DNA of 64,000 nt from Patiria pectinifera (GCA_029964075.1 CM057135.1:15712863-15776862); one strand, 5' to 3'. Positions 22,791-33,990 are shown, counted from the stretch's first letter. Notes: generated by a model not told the origin, from the sequence alone. Numbers and translations: made by a program.

Positions 22791-22924
22791 TTAATTAAGA
22801 CGTGAATTTGCAAGTGCATATGCCAAAATCTTCTCTTATCACCCCAATACAATGATTGAGTAGGAATTATGTGAAAACCTTTTTGTGTTAGAAAAAATAA
22901 GGAAAAGATACAATTGGTTATTAA

Positions 22925-23319
22925 TTAACCCTAACTCACCTCACTCCTCCAAAATCCTCCTGGCGGGTTGGAGGATTCTAGAGGATTGAGGATGAATGGT
23001 GATTGAATCAAATGAGGATTCTGGAGGATTGAGGATGATTGGTGATTGAAGCACATGAGGATTTTGGGGGATTGAGGATGAATGCATTTTGAGGCAGGAC
23101 TGTCTGATGATTTTGAAGGATTTGGCGTTGGTTATCCTTCATTTAAACACGAGTGCAAAGTTTTGGGATGAGGAGGATTTTGAAGGATTGAGGATGAATG
23201 TATTTTGAGGCAGGACTGTCTGACAATTTTGAAAAATTTAGGCGGAGTTGAAAAATTTTGGAGGATTTTGGAGGATTGAGGATGGTTGTAAGCAACAAGG
23301 GCCTAGGGGTTAGGGTTAA
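22925..23319. mobile_element. piggyBac-like MITE with TTAA target sites
   Basis: TTAA (22925-22928) precedes CCCTAACTC, and GGGGTTAGGG ends at 23315 followed by TTAA (23316-23319). TTAA duplication plus CCC termini fit piggyBac. The 387-bp interior is an imperfect array of GGAGGATTGAGGATGAATG units. A related AATCCTCC-rich stretch is at 11480-11640. Confidence 0.65.
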
Positions 23320-23778
23320 CTTTTCAGGGATTTTCACATCTGCTATTACTTTCGCATAATCCTCATTACTATATGCGAAGTCTAAATTGGTTGTTTAGGG
23401 CTAATCATTTTATATATAAAAATAGGTGATGGAATCTTCACTGTCTCAGTCCTGCCTCTGAGCCTAAAAAATAAAACAAACATTGGACACAGTTGTCAAA
23501 CCGGGGAGAAGTCTGAAGGGGATCTAGGGATACAGTACATCATGTAGCCTTTCATCATAGTCGGACAGCTGTGTATGTGTAAACCGCAAAGCGGCTGGAA
23601 ATAAGGACCATGTGGGCAAGTGGCACAGCAATTGAAGTTTGCACACCGACTGTCGATTTTGGTCAGAGGTTACTAATAGTCCCAATCTCTTGCCCTGGAA
23701 TTGGCTTTTAAAATACATGTATCTAAAAAATCTGGAAATTTTAATTAGTAGGCTGACAACCCCAAAATATTACATGTA

Positions 23779-24312
23779 CCTGATTTCACGAAGCGCTGCG
23801 ACGCGTCGTATCTTCCATTTCACGAAAGTTGCGATGTGTTAAACGCGTCGTAAGTTCCTTGACAACGGCTTAAAACACGTCGCAAGTTAAGACGTGTCTA
23901 GTGGTCGTCGCAAAATAAGAAGAGTCATTTCTGAGCCAGTTTTATGCCATAAACATTTCATTAACGAGATTATAATACCAAGGTAATGTGTGTAAAGTTG
24001 TAAATAGAAAATTCATTGAATAATTATGAATTAGACTGGAATATTGCAGTTGAAATTTCAAAGTAGCTATACAGTCCACTGAGAGCTTGTTTTCCTTCAA
24101 AATTGCATCACACGGCCACCATTTTGTTTTAAGTTTTAACAAATTTCGAGCTGAGATCCGACGACTCTTTGTTGAATATCAGACGACTATTTACTGAACG
24201 CTGACTATATACATAAAACAGTCATCGAGTTGTGCTATAAATACACCTACGACGCGTCGCACTTACGACGTGTTTCGTGAAATGTAAGTTACGAAGAGTT
24301 TGATGAAATCGG
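23779..24312. mobile_element. TIR element with ACGACGCGTCGT motifs
   Basis: The left end has GATTTCACGAAGCGCTGCGA then CGCGTCGTA and CATTTCACGAAAG; the right end has the inverse (TACGACGCGTCGCACTTACG, TTTCGTGAAATG, GATGAAATC). It is about 530 bp, with no transposase. Confidence 0.65.
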
Positions 24313-24744
24313 GTGCAGTTGTGTATTTGTGTTAGGGTATATACAAACAAGTCAGCATACCAGCCATGTATTGTGCTATGAGTTAGTTTGTAGTACTGTA
24401 TTCAGGTTACTAGATATATGCATAAATTATATGATGAAATACAAACACTGCTAATATTCCAAACTTTTAATTAAACCCTTGATGCCGGATGACGGCTATA
24501 TATGCTGCATATGCACACGTACGCGCGTCCTGTAATGCCCACAGGCCATCGTTTGTTCAAGTAATACCGGTACTTATAATATTGGGCAAAGTAGTATTCA
24601 TTATTTGATAAAAACATACTAGACCAGCTTTTCTGCAGGTACCGGTAGTCTGCTTGATTTAGTTCATCATAAGATAATGTGTTTATCGTCCTGTGGTGAT
24701 TGAGTGCTTTTTAAATGCCTAATCAGTGATGCAAAATCCACTTT

Positions 24745-24862
24745 CCACCAGTTGCTCAGTTGGTAGGTGTTCCAGAATGTTGGAATGGTGGTTGGAATGG
24801 TGGTTGGAATGGTGGTCCAGAGGTCTTGGGTTCAAGTCCCGCTTTGTTAAGTCAAATTTTCT
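24745..24862 (+). mobile_element. tRNA-derived SINE head
   Basis: TTGCTCAGTTGGTAGGTGTT resembles a tRNA A box and GGGTTCAAGTCCC is a canonical B box. Between them a 13-14-bp unit (TGGTTGGAATGG) is repeated three times, which breaks the tRNA fold, so this is SINE-like rather than a functional tRNA. Confidence 0.55.
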
Positions 24863-25059
24863 CTGCTTTTATGAATACCCAGTCAGTTTTCTATAATTTG
24901 TAGGTCGTTTAATAATGCAAAAAGCCACATCTAACATCTGTGTGATCCCTCAAGCTGCTGTTAAATTTTCTGGATTTACAATTTGTTATTTGTATTGTAA
25001 TCACGACGGTTAATGGTTTATGGCTTCTGACTGGCACCCCACAAATGGGAGAATGCCAA

Positions 25060-25146
25060 TATGGGGCTGGATAGCTCAGTTGGTAGAGTGCTGGAACAGT
25101 GGTCCAGAGGTCTCGGGGTCAAGGCCAGGTTCAGTCAAATTTTCTT
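25060..25146 (+). mobile_element. tRNA-derived SINE head, second copy
   Basis: GGATAGCTCAGTTGGTAGAG (A box) and GGGGTCAAGGCC (B box-like) are correctly spaced, followed by TCAAATTTTCT as in the 24745 copy. The acceptor stem pairs poorly, so it is scored as a SINE and not as a tRNA gene. Confidence 0.55.
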
Positions 25147-26347
25147 TGCTCCTCAGAATTTGTATTCAAAGTATTGTACATGTTTGTACATGTACCAGTC
25201 AGCTATATATATGTGACCTGCTCTGACAAAATGAGCGTAAAGTCGCAGATATCAAGTTCATAGATTTTGGAACTGCTCAAAAGAGCAAAAAAAAGAGCTT
25301 TCAAATGGTGTCTAACACTTGGTGGTTCAAAATCATTCTTTAATGGCTTAGAGAAGAGCAGCAATTCGAAGAGTTTTTGTGAGAATTTTGACTTTCAAGG
25401 TTTTTTTTGGCAAATTGAACATAGTGACTTTACTCTCATTTTGTGGCAGGTCACACATACCTGTACGTGTACTTACTCGGCAAACCTTCGCCATCCACCC
25501 ACTTGCGAAAATGTTTCACCACCAGTGCTGTCTCTTTAGTGGACCACTTCATGTACTCCTTTCTTCTTCTTTTTGCGGCTGAACCTTGAATATTATTGGG
25601 AAAATATCATACATCGCTGGTGATTGCTGTGTTTTGGGATAATATCGTACCACTGACCTGTTTACAATTGTACATGTATGTCCGTGACTGCTGAGAAAAA
25701 CAACAGCAAATAGAGGTTAATGTAGCTCACTGAATTGCAAACAATGGTCTGCCAACTGTTGTTTTACAATGACCAAATTTGCAGTTTTCTTTAAAATGAA
25801 ATAACACCTGCGGAAAGGATTTCAGTGGATGATTGGGAGTGAAATGTACTTTCAGTTAAGTATTTCTATTTTTCATTTTGATTTGATTTTGTTATGATAA
25901 AAACACGAAAAATATTCCAAACTTTGATTGCTTGTAAAAATCTCCAAAAGTACAGCACCAATCAGGCTAAGTGTTGTATCGTCACAAAGCACTTTGAATG
26001 ATCTCCATTTTATGACATACAACCAAGGTCGAAGCTCAGAGTGCAAAGAAATCATTCAACAAAATGACCTTTGTCTTTGAATTTGGAAATAAGTATGTTT
26101 CAAAGTTTGTTTTTTATGTTTTTCATATGCGAGTTTGGTGTAAGAACTATCCCCAGAAAATTCTGTAATCACTGGTAATGGACGCGCTTGTTGTAAGCTC
26201 TTTAATTGCGATACGATATTTTGAAATTACAACAATTGTGTCAATGTTCATGTACGCAGTATATACATGTATAAACAAAAATTGACATGTTTGTGTGGGT
26301 TGTGTACTTTACACTTAGCTTTTAAAAGAAATGATGTGTGCACTCAC

Positions 26348-26413
26348 CTCGACTGGTCCTAGATGTAGATGGCATGTCATCAATGGGCCACTGACTTGGA
26401 GACGGAGGTAAGG
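26348..26413 (-). CDS. Phase-1 exon b, cassette A
   Basis: Acceptor TTACTTCTTCAG and donor CGAG|GTGAGTG bound 66 nt encoding LPPSPSQWPIDDMPSTSRTS with phase 1 on both sides. It is disorder-promoting, rich in Ser/Pro/Thr/Asp, and has close copies at 46984, 55290 and 58119. It could be skipped or repeated without changing frame. Confidence 0.55.
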
Positions 26414-26684
26414 CTGAAGAAGTAAAAAGGTAGTTCCATTTTACTTACAAAAATTATGCACCTTGCTCAGTTAAACACATTTGTTACTAAAGCCGTGTCC
26501 ACATTGGACTTTTTTTTGTCAAATGTTCCGCGACTTTTCTGCAGAATGACAAAATTATACTCAGACTCACATAGAAATTTGAAACAGGACAAGTGATTTT
26601 ATGTGTATGTGCCACAGTCAAAATTTTATTTCAAATGTGCCGGATACCGAATAACTGGCAAAGCCGGACACTGCATCAAATAAG

Positions 26685-26832
26685 TGGGTACACCTGACCC
26701 CAAAACCAAATGGGTACACCTGACCCAAAACCAAGTGGGTACACCTGACCCCAAAACTAAGGGGGTACACCTGACCCCAAAACCAAGTGGGTACACCTGA
26801 CCCCAAATCAAGTGGGTACACCTGACCCAGAC
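26685..26832. repeat. ~27-bp tandem array inside the element's terminal region
   Basis: GTGGGTACACCTGACCCCAA occurs about six times with small variants. The 10-kb copy has a shorter, more degraded array. Confidence 0.9.
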
Positions 26833-27221
26833 CTGAGTGATACATACATGTACATGTATAATAGACAAAATTGAAAGCTTAGATGAAATGCATTTGTGAT
26901 CGAAGAAAGTATACAATGAATACAAGTCGGTGCAGATGTGTTCCCACCAATGGTGAACATTTGGTCAGGATAGCCTTTTGAAACATGAAGCACTATGACT
27001 ACTGCACTTTACATGTACATTAAATTGCATATTTGCCACGGTTAGATTCCACAATTAAAAATCCTCAATGTTGGCAGCACTATTCATATTTTACAATATT
27101 TTAATGGCGAAACAGGGGGTTTACTGGCTGTCTGCCTGGAAAAATGCCACTCGCGCACCGCGCGCCCACAGTAAGACAGGCAGGACAACCCCAATGAAAT
27201 GCCGACATTAAAATGTTGAAT

Positions 27222-27780
27222 CTAATGACTGATATGCGACAAAATGCATTGACGCAGGTTATGTACAAAAAGCTTCATCCCCTTAGGGGACAAATGCACG
27301 CCATCATAACGAAACAATGACAATTCTGACCACACGAACTGGGGATGGTGCAAACAAGATGCAAATGGCAGGGCCGCGCATTGTGACTTTGCCCAGCGAT
27401 TAATTGTGCGGCGCTTCAGTTCAACAGCAGGTTGGGAGCGGGCCCCAAAGTAAAAAAACTCGCGGCAAAATGTCTGACCAAACAAACCATGTATTAGGGA
27501 AGAAAGCGGCATAGTCTTGTAAATGAACAGAGATCTTTTGCCAGAGGCCATTCTCGTCAATATCCACTAAATTATTTGTGCCAAGGTGAATGATTAACAA
27601 CGCCAGTGGGGGCTGGGTACGACTGAGGTCGTCCAGCATGGAAGGAAAATCAGGGATCCCTGCACCACCTTTTCCTCCCCAAGTAACCCGAACAGGGAGA
27701 CCAAGCTGCTGTTGTGCCCGGCGGATGAGCGAGTCCCCAATTATCCACACAGCATCTGTATAAAATGCGAAGGAATGCAA
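27222..27780 (-). pseudogene. SGNH/GDSL-type hydrolase of the Ngaro-like element, frameshifted
   Basis: Block I (WIIGDSLIRR, nucleophile Ser), block III (HLGTNNL) and block V (YDGVHLS, Asp and His) of the SGNH family are all visible, so the catalytic residues are preserved. Blocks I and III are in one frame, block V in another. The frame changes near 27465, after WSDILPR. An acceptor-like TTTTATACAG just upstream of the Asp-Ala-Val start of block I suggests a spliced or differently started N-terminus. The substrate is unknown; similar domains in some retrotransposons are thought to be esterases. Confidence 0.7.
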
Positions 27781-27876
27781 GACTAATTCTAGCAGGAAGT
27801 ATATGGAGAAAACTAAGCCACAAAGCCATAATTTCTGGGGGGATGGCCTGTTTTCCTAACCGGCGCACCCTGCAAT

Positions 27877-28829
27877 TCATGCACTACCATGAGACTGTAA
27901 AGTAACAGGTGAGGCTGCTGTCAAATGGCAAACTGGAATGGGCCGGATATATGATTTAAACGCATCCGAACGCCAACGCCCCATGTCCCGAATGTCAACC
28001 TCAGATAGCCCTAATTGAAAGGACGAGGACGCTGCCCCGATACGAAAAGAATGCCCCCGAATGCCCTGATCCGAAAGCCCAGCAAAAGCAAGTGCCTTCT
28101 GTAACACTGCATTAAATTGGTACTGTGTAAGTGGGGAGCTATCATAGTGACAGAAAAAGGGGGTGGCACCTTGTGGGCGCAATGTTGAAAAATCCCACAG
28201 TGCACGCACTGGACAAAGAGCCGTATTACGAGACGGCACCAAGCGGATGGATTGGGGAGGGCCACGCTGATTATTTTTGGCATGCCGAAAGACATGACCA
28301 CAGATGTAAGGACAGAATCTGAGGAGCAAAACTGAACATCACTGTAAGACAAAACTGACTTTTGAACATGTCGTCGAGAAGAAGCAGCAAACTCGCCTAT
28401 GCGCATAAAACCAAAAAAGGCACTCAAGAAGACAGCGTTAAACATGGTGGTCTCATAGCTGGACGCACAAATTGATCTCAAAGCTCTGGTTATCTGCTCC
28501 AAAATTGGCAATGAAATTGGAAGCCGGCTGTCCCGAGATGGATTTTCCCGGCGAGAGCCCTCAATCAACTTTGTTACCAAAAAATCCCTGGTTGGGTCCG
28601 AGTGACCCCCAATTTTATGAAAATAGCTGATGCCCGCAACATAAGTGGCAATTGTAGCGGGAGCCAAGTGGCGCAAAGACAACCATGCTATAAAGCGGCA
28701 AACTTCTGCTACCGAAGCCGGGGACGCGCCCGATAAAGGTTGCTGCCGGAAACAGCAAAAGGATTTCCAGCCCGCTTCATAAGTCTTGTGCGAGTTGGAT
28801 GCAGTGGCGGCGGCTAGCAGACGATCCAC
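27877..28829 (-). pseudogene. Tyrosine recombinase of the Ngaro-like element, one frameshift
   Basis: The N-terminal SAM-like region (ASNSHKTYEAGWKSF) and the first catalytic Arg (GFMRIGEF) are in one frame. The second box (GHSFRIGA, His-x-x-Arg) and the nucleophile (AFKSYIRP, Tyr) are in another. The frame changes near 28284-28291, after VVMSF. All four main catalytic residues are present. In the family this enzyme inserts a circular or linear cDNA without target duplication. Confidence 0.8.
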
Positions 28830-28846
28830 ATCAACATCTAGTACAC

Positions 28847-30463
28847 CTAAGGAAGAACCGGCATTGGGGTCATAATCAATTCTGCATTCGGAGCTGCTCT
28901 GCGAAAACGCGTCATCTGAAATCGGGACAAAGCATCAGCAATCTCATTAAACTGGCCTGGTACGTGTACTGCTTTAACTGAAACATTGAAGCGGAGACAC
29001 TGTAATACGAATGGCCGCACAAGCTGCATAATTAATGGACAAGGTGAGGACTTCTTGTTAATGATATGCATAACAGCAACATTATCGGTGTGAAAACGCA
29101 CCTTGCAACCAGCAAACAGTGGGGCCCAACAGAGCACAGCAACCAGGATTGGATAAAACTCCAAAAATGCAATGGAAGGGGGGATGCGCAAAATGGCATC
29201 TGGCCAACGGCCTTGAATCCACCTACCCTGAAAATAAGCCCCAAAACCAATGCTGCCTGCTGCATCAGTAAAAAGCTCAAGTGCCTCATTGGATCGCCAC
29301 TCCCTCTTAGCAAACACAGAAAAACCATTGTAATGGATCAGAAAATCCAACCACATAAGTAAATCACCTCTAGCACCTGTAGAAACGCGCACAGTATGAT
29401 GAGGCCTGTTCAGCCCAAGGGAGAGTGCAATCAGACGCCGCAAAAAAGCTCGGCCAGGGGAAATCGCCCTGCAGAGGAAATTCAGTGAGCCAACTAATGA
29501 CTGTACCCCGTGAAGGGATATCTTGCGTTTACCCAAAACTGCTCGAATGTGCTCAGAAGTAGCCTGTACTTTGTCTGGAGGGATACGCACTTCTTCTCGC
29601 ATGGTGTCAATCTCCAAACCCAAATAAGTAATGACTTGTACTGGACCCACTGTTTTCTCAGCTGCAAGTGGAACGCCCAACTCCCTACAAACTGACTGGA
29701 AAGTGCTTAACAGCTGTGCACAATCTTGTGCACAGGATCCCACAAATAAAAAGTCATCTAGATAGTGCGTAACGGTTGCACAACAAACGAGGGACTTAAC
29801 TTTAAATTCCAAAAACGTGCTAAACTTCTCAAACAATGCACAAGAAATACTACATCACATGGGCATGCATTGATCATAGTAAAACTTCTCCTCAAATGTG
29901 AAACCTAATAACTCATAATCCAAAGGAGAAACTGGCAATAAACGAAAAGCGGATTTAATATCAGCCTTGGCAAGCCATGCACCGCGCCCGGCTTTTGTAA
30001 CCAACTCCACTGCCTTATCAAATGAGGCATAATGCACTGCACAATGTTCCTTGTCAATAAAATCATTCACTGACTCACCTTCTGGGAAAGAAAGGTGATG
30101 AATAAGCCGAAACTGATTTGGGTCATGTTTTGGTACCAAACCAATTGGCGAACACTGCAAATTTGGGATTGGGCGGGATGCGAACGGACCTGCAATTCTT
30201 CCTAATTGAATTTCGCTTGCCAATTTATCCTTAACAATGAGTGGACGAGCAGTCGCCGAAGCAAGACAGTGTGAGTCGCGCGCCACCCTAGGACCAGAGT
30301 AATTCAGCCTAAAACCATTTGTAAAACCATTACGTAAAAGTTGAACATCACTCAAAACAGGGTAGTCCACCAACCAATTAAGCAAAACAGGCACATTAAT
30401 GGGTGTTGGAGGGACGAAAATTATGTGCTCTCGCCGTGGACACAGGTACCGCCGTGTTACCAT
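28847..30463 (-). pseudogene. Reverse transcriptase-RNase H of the Ngaro-like element, one in-frame stop
   Basis: Fingers and palm motifs run in order: RLIHHLSFP, LAKADIKSAFRLLPV (first Asp), HYLDDFLFVG (catalytic YLDD), TYLGLEID, then RNase H (FTDAAGSIGFG, FLEFYPILVA, FHTDNVAV, ADALSRF). A TGA at 29857-29855 interrupts the frame within the conserved PMxCS segment, where a Gly codon is expected; downstream the same frame continues. No other lesion was seen, so the copy was disabled recently. Confidence 0.85.
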
Positions 30464-31079
30464 TCTTCAACAACGACCCAGAGAAATTCTTCAAGGCACT
30501 TTGTTGAACAGACCCCGATGAGGACTTAGGCATGGTAGGGGTGGACTTGAACTGCCGGCTAATATTCGGGGCGTTAAATCCACGCGCGTAGCCGCCCACG
30601 CGACAACGCGTTGCGCCGTGACCAGAGCGAAGGCATTTGGAACAAGAATGCGCATACTTGCAATCAGAAAAATGGCAACCTTGGAACGAATGGAACGCAA
30701 AACATTGCCCAGTTCTACCGAGGTTAGGCCCAATCATGTTGCCGCGCAAATGGGATTGCGTGATGGATTGCCCACCCCGTGCCAATGACGGTGTATTAAG
30801 CCCAACGGCAGCCACGGTAAGCCATAACTCTGAATCAAGTTCACCCCATGACCGAGCAGGATTAGCCTCCTGCTTCAACCTGAACTGCTCATCGTACAAT
30901 TTCCACCCTTGCCCTGGGAATTGGATAGAGGCCGTCCGAATGATCTCGGAATATTTGAGTAGCTCCGCAAAACGATTGGTATGTTTGACCAGATAGATTG
31001 CCATGTACGTGTGAAAGGCAGATTGCCAGGCCTCAAAACTCTCGATCTTTTTGCGAGCCATCCCCGGTTTCCGAATCAC
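30396..31079 (-). CDS. Zinc-knuckle (nucleocapsid-like) ORF of the Ngaro-like element
   Basis: A ~220-residue frame with a helical N-terminal half (SFEAWQSAFHTYMAIYLVKH) and a Cys/His-rich region: a CCCH-like finger (CHFSDCKYAHSC) followed by a CCHC knuckle (CSKCLRSGHGATRC). It overlaps the end of the upstream gag-like ORF by a base in another frame. The likely first ATG is a few codons inside (MARKKIESF), or it is reached by frameshifting. The 3' end overlaps the RT frame. Confidence 0.75.
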   Translation of the reverse strand: MIRKPGMARKKIESFEAWQSAFHTYMAIYLVKHTNRFAELLKYSEIIRTASIQFPGQGWKLYDEQFRLKQEANPARSWGELDSELWLTVAAVGLNTPSLARGGQSITQSHLRGNMIGPNLGRTGQCFAFHSFQGCHFSDCKYAHSCSKCLRSGHGATRCRVGGYARGFNAPNISRQFKSTPTMPKSSSGSVQQSALKNFSGSLLKNGNTAVPVSTARAHNFRPSNTH

Positions 31080-32164
31080 TAGGGAACCCCCTCTAAAGCA
31101 AGTGTAAGATTAACTGCTGAGGATTGTTCAGCTCTGGCCAACACAGCAGTGGCTGATTCATGAGACAACAGGGCAAGATCGACAAAACACCCCTGCCAAA
31201 TCTTTTCTTTCAATGCCTGAGGTACATGAAGACCCAAGGGAGTGCTTACACCAGCACTATGAAGGGGTTCCGGACGGCTGAGCATTGTTAAATCAACGCC
31301 AGAATTCGGAGGGCAAACGTTAGGAACGTTGGGTGGAAATTGAGCCTGTGTACATGATGTATGCATGGTATGGTACTCACCCCCCACAGAGACATTGGGA
31401 AATATCCCCGGTGCTGGGCCCACGGCTTGAGACGGCATGGCCGGCAGGCACGGTGCGCCTACACCTGCGGTTGTCATGGTTGTGTCTTGAGCCGGTCGAC
31501 ACGGTACAGCTGGCATGGCGGCCGGTACAACCACTGATGGTACCACGGACGGCCCCGGAATGTTATAATTAGGGGACGATGAAACGGCCACTGGAGCTGG
31601 AAAAGTTAACGGTACAGTCACTGGTGGCGAAGAACCAAACCCGGTGCCCGGATACGCCGCTCCCGCTCCCAGAGAAACTCCCGTGCTTGCAATTCCGTTA
31701 GACCCGGAAGATCCGTAAGCGTAGCTGTGTGCAGCAGGCACCGCGACGCCGGCAGAGGGCGGCAAGCCGGCAGTAGACACGACGACTGGTGTGGCGTACA
31801 TCGATGCAGGCGTGTAAATAGCCGGACTGGCCCTTGACCACGCTGACTGCGCTGGCATGACCGGTGCAGAAAAGACCGCAGAAACTGATGCTACAGGCCC
31901 GTTGTCAGCAGACGCCACGGACCCATTGCCGTAGCCGTAACCCGGCGGTAGATGCACCGGTGATTCATGATCATCAGCGGATCTGCAGGAGGCGGAGGGC
32001 TGCCCCAAATTCACGTCAGCACCGCTCGCTACGTGAGCCGAAGAACGACGACGTGCTTGTCGTTTTGTAGCCGAGTTTTTCTTCTTTTTCGGTGCAGGTG
32101 GAGTGCCCGCCTCGGTCAAAAAGCGGACTGGGCGACGTCGCTGCCGAGAAGTGCCTCGGTACAT
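31079..32164 (-). CDS. Gag-like ORF1 of the Ngaro-like element
   Basis: Begins with ATG at 32164 (MYRGTSRQRRRPVRF) and encodes 361 residues: a basic Lys/Arg N-terminus, a long Ala/Pro/Ser/Val/Gly-rich middle and a short C-terminal helical part (QALKEKIWQGCFVDLALLSH). Position and composition fit the structural first ORF of YR retrotransposons. The frame is fully open. Confidence 0.7.
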   Translation of the reverse strand: MYRGTSRQRRRPVRFLTEAGTPPAPKKKKNSATKRQARRRSSAHVASGADVNLGQPSASCRSADDHESPVHLPPGYGYGNGSVASADNGPVASVSAVFSAPVMPAQSAWSRASPAIYTPASMYATPVVVSTAGLPPSAGVAVPAAHSYAYGSSGSNGIASTGVSLGAGAAYPGTGFGSSPPVTVPLTFPAPVAVSSSPNYNIPGPSVVPSVVVPAAMPAVPCRPAQDTTMTTAGVGAPCLPAMPSQAVGPAPGIFPNVSVGGEYHTMHTSCTQAQFPPNVPNVCPPNSGVDLTMLSRPEPLHSAGVSTPLGLHVPQALKEKIWQGCFVDLALLSHESATAVLARAEQSSAVNLTLALEGVP

Positions 32165-32256
32165 GACTCTCAGAAACGAACTTAATCGAAATTATTTGCT
32201 GGAAATTATGAAGATTGAGAAACCCCTCCGCCTCCTTCGGATGACTGTGACAGAAT

Positions 32257-32950
32257 GGTGTTAAATCCAATGTGGACATGCGGTAAAAAAAAATGGTCGC
32301 GGAGAACTTCCGCTCAGCTACGGTAACTTATCAGGGACGCTAAAAAGTCCAATGCAAACAGCTTCGCACTGTAGAACTACCGCGACCACGCGTAATCTGT
32401 GTGACACTTCCGGTATACGTCACAGTCACACAGCTCCGGGGCTCAATGCGCGCAAAAATGGCAGTATGGTTCCCTGTCTCCTTTATTATTAAGCGCGTGG
32501 GTCAGGGTGTACAATGCACTGCACTGAATGGGGTTGCCTTTCTCTTTTTTGTTGTCGGAGTACTCTGCTTGGATTTCAATAAACTTGACGAAGAACTGGC
32601 CATTTTATTAATCGATCGTCGAGGATAAGTAATCGTGCGTGTAAAGTAAGGTCAACTTGCACAGCGCCCGCAATGTGTGACATTCTGCAAGTCTCAAACG
32701 CGGAACTTATCGTCCCGTCGCGATGAATAAGTCCAAGTTCGGATGCGCGGTAGACTTACGCGAATGCCAGTCACGGTAACTTTCCGCGAGGTAGCAGAAG
32801 AAAAAGTCCGATGCGAACACGGCTTAATTCTTTCCCACAACCATATTAATACAAACAGGCATCTACATTTTCAGACTTTTGTTGGAAGTTTGAATTGGAG
32901 AGAAAGATGTTTTCGGTATAGAAAAGAATTCGTTCTTTACACCCTTTAAT
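32257..32950. mobile_element. Harbinger-like MITE (AGCCGTG termini) in cassette A, right part
   Basis: The same ~750-bp element is at 58262-59012 (D) and, internally deleted, at 55432-56062 (C). Its ends are AGCCGTGTTCACATTGGAC and the inverse (GTCCAATGCAAATACGGCT), flanked by TAA. In A its left end is at 26490-26552 and the Ngaro-like element split it. Positions past 32836 belong to the cassette. The ~75-92-codon frames at 32401, 55561 and 58513 are copies of the same non-coding repeat. Confidence 0.7.
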
Positions 32951-32973
32951 AAGGGAATAAGAGTGTGAGGATC

Positions 32974-33078
32974 TGGTCTTCACTGCGTGATAATAACCGG
33001 GTTGGGGGTGACCGCTGTTAATGGACCGAGACGAACCATTAACAGCGGTCACCCCCACTCATTATTGCGCAGTGAAGA
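32974..33078. repeat. Hairpin at the insert's 5' side
   Basis: TGGGGGTGACCGCTGTTAAT and ATTAACAGCGGTCACCCCCA are a perfect inverted pair around an ~11-bp loop, extended outward by CTTCACTGCG...CGCAGTGAAG. Confidence 0.9.
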
Positions 33079-33084
33079 GCAGAT

Positions 33085-33990
33085 CGGCGTGGTGAAGCTA
33101 GGCTTGTTGCCCTTGACATATCAAAGGCCTTTGATAAAGTTTGGCACAGAGGACTTATCCATAAATTGAAGTCATATGGCATCGCTGGCAAATTATTAAA
33201 TTTAATTTCTAGCTTTCTCAGTTAACGTCAGATCTCTGTGGTACACGAGGGCCATTCCTCCTCCATCCATCGTATTAATGCAGGTGTTCCTCAGGGCTCT
33301 GTACTGGGCCCATCATTATTTCTTTTATATATCAATGACCTGCCTGACTTGTGTCTCATCACAGTTACCCATGTATGCAGATGACTCAACAGTGTATACT
33401 GCATACCCTGGTCCCTTGTCTGCTCCATCCTGTACACAGGCCAGTTTTGTTCTCAACCATGACCTTGAGAATGTCATTAACTGGGGTAACGACTGGCTTG
33501 TCGCCTTCAATCAAAAGAAGACTCATTTGTTGTCTTTGTCCAGGTCCAGATCTCCTCACTTTTCTACCTTGGAAATGAATTCAATACCACTACAGGAGCT
33601 TGCTGACATTTGGCTACTTGGTCTTGAGTTCACCTATAACTTATCCTTGGATAAGTACATTCGTAGCATTGCCAAAAGGGCTTCTCAGGGCGTAGGCTGC
33701 TTATATCGTGCCCGTCAATATCTTCCCCAGCTGCTTTGTATAAGTCCACAATATGTCCTGTCATGGAATACTGCTGTCATATTTGGGGTGGTGCTCTTGC
33801 TTGCAGTTTGTCCCTGCTTGATAGAATTCAGCGACGAATTACAAATCTGGTTGGAAACGATTTAGCTTCATCTCTGGAACCTCTATCTCTCCGTCGCTTG
33901 TGGCCTCACTGAGCCTCTTTTACAGATATTTTTTTGGTAGGTGCTCTAATGGACTCTCAATGGTTGTTCCACCCAACCGTACCTTGCGAT
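33085..33990 (+). pseudogene. Non-LTR (LINE) reverse transcriptase fragment
   Basis: Recognisable RT motifs run in several frames: ALDISKAFDKVWHRGLIHKL (domain A), [20 protein letters not shown] (domain B), [11 protein letters not shown] (catalytic YADD, domain C), then a thumb-like part (LGLEFTYNLSLDKYIR). Frame changes and stops occur before domain B and after 33700. The endonuclease and 5' part are absent. The clade (CR1/Jockey/L2-like) cannot be fixed by eye. Confidence 0.8.

Larger units (their letters stand above)
26553..32258 (-). mobile_element. Ngaro/DIRS-like tyrosine-recombinase retrotransposon
   Basis: Read on the minus strand the order is gag-like ORF, zinc-knuckle ORF, reverse transcriptase plus RNase H, tyrosine recombinase, SGNH hydrolase. 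This arrangement fits Ngaro-type elements, some of which are known to carry a hydrolase. Cassettes C and D give the unoccupied site (AATGACAAATTTAAATCC in D). The flanks here, GAATGACAAA and TTAAATCC, show no clear target duplication, as expected for recombinase-mediated insertion. The 10101-10798 copy shares both ends. Split direct repeats were not resolved by eye. Confidence 0.8.

Noticed and set aside
25060-25146. Functional tRNA gene
   Set aside because: A and B boxes are present but the acceptor and anticodon stems do not pair well; a related copy at 24745 shows SINE-type drift.
26685-26832. CRISPR-like or coding Gly/Thr-Trp-rich repeat (GVPT.. peptides on the minus strand)
   Set aside because: It is a simple ~27-bp tandem array in a retroelement end; the frames arise from the repeat.
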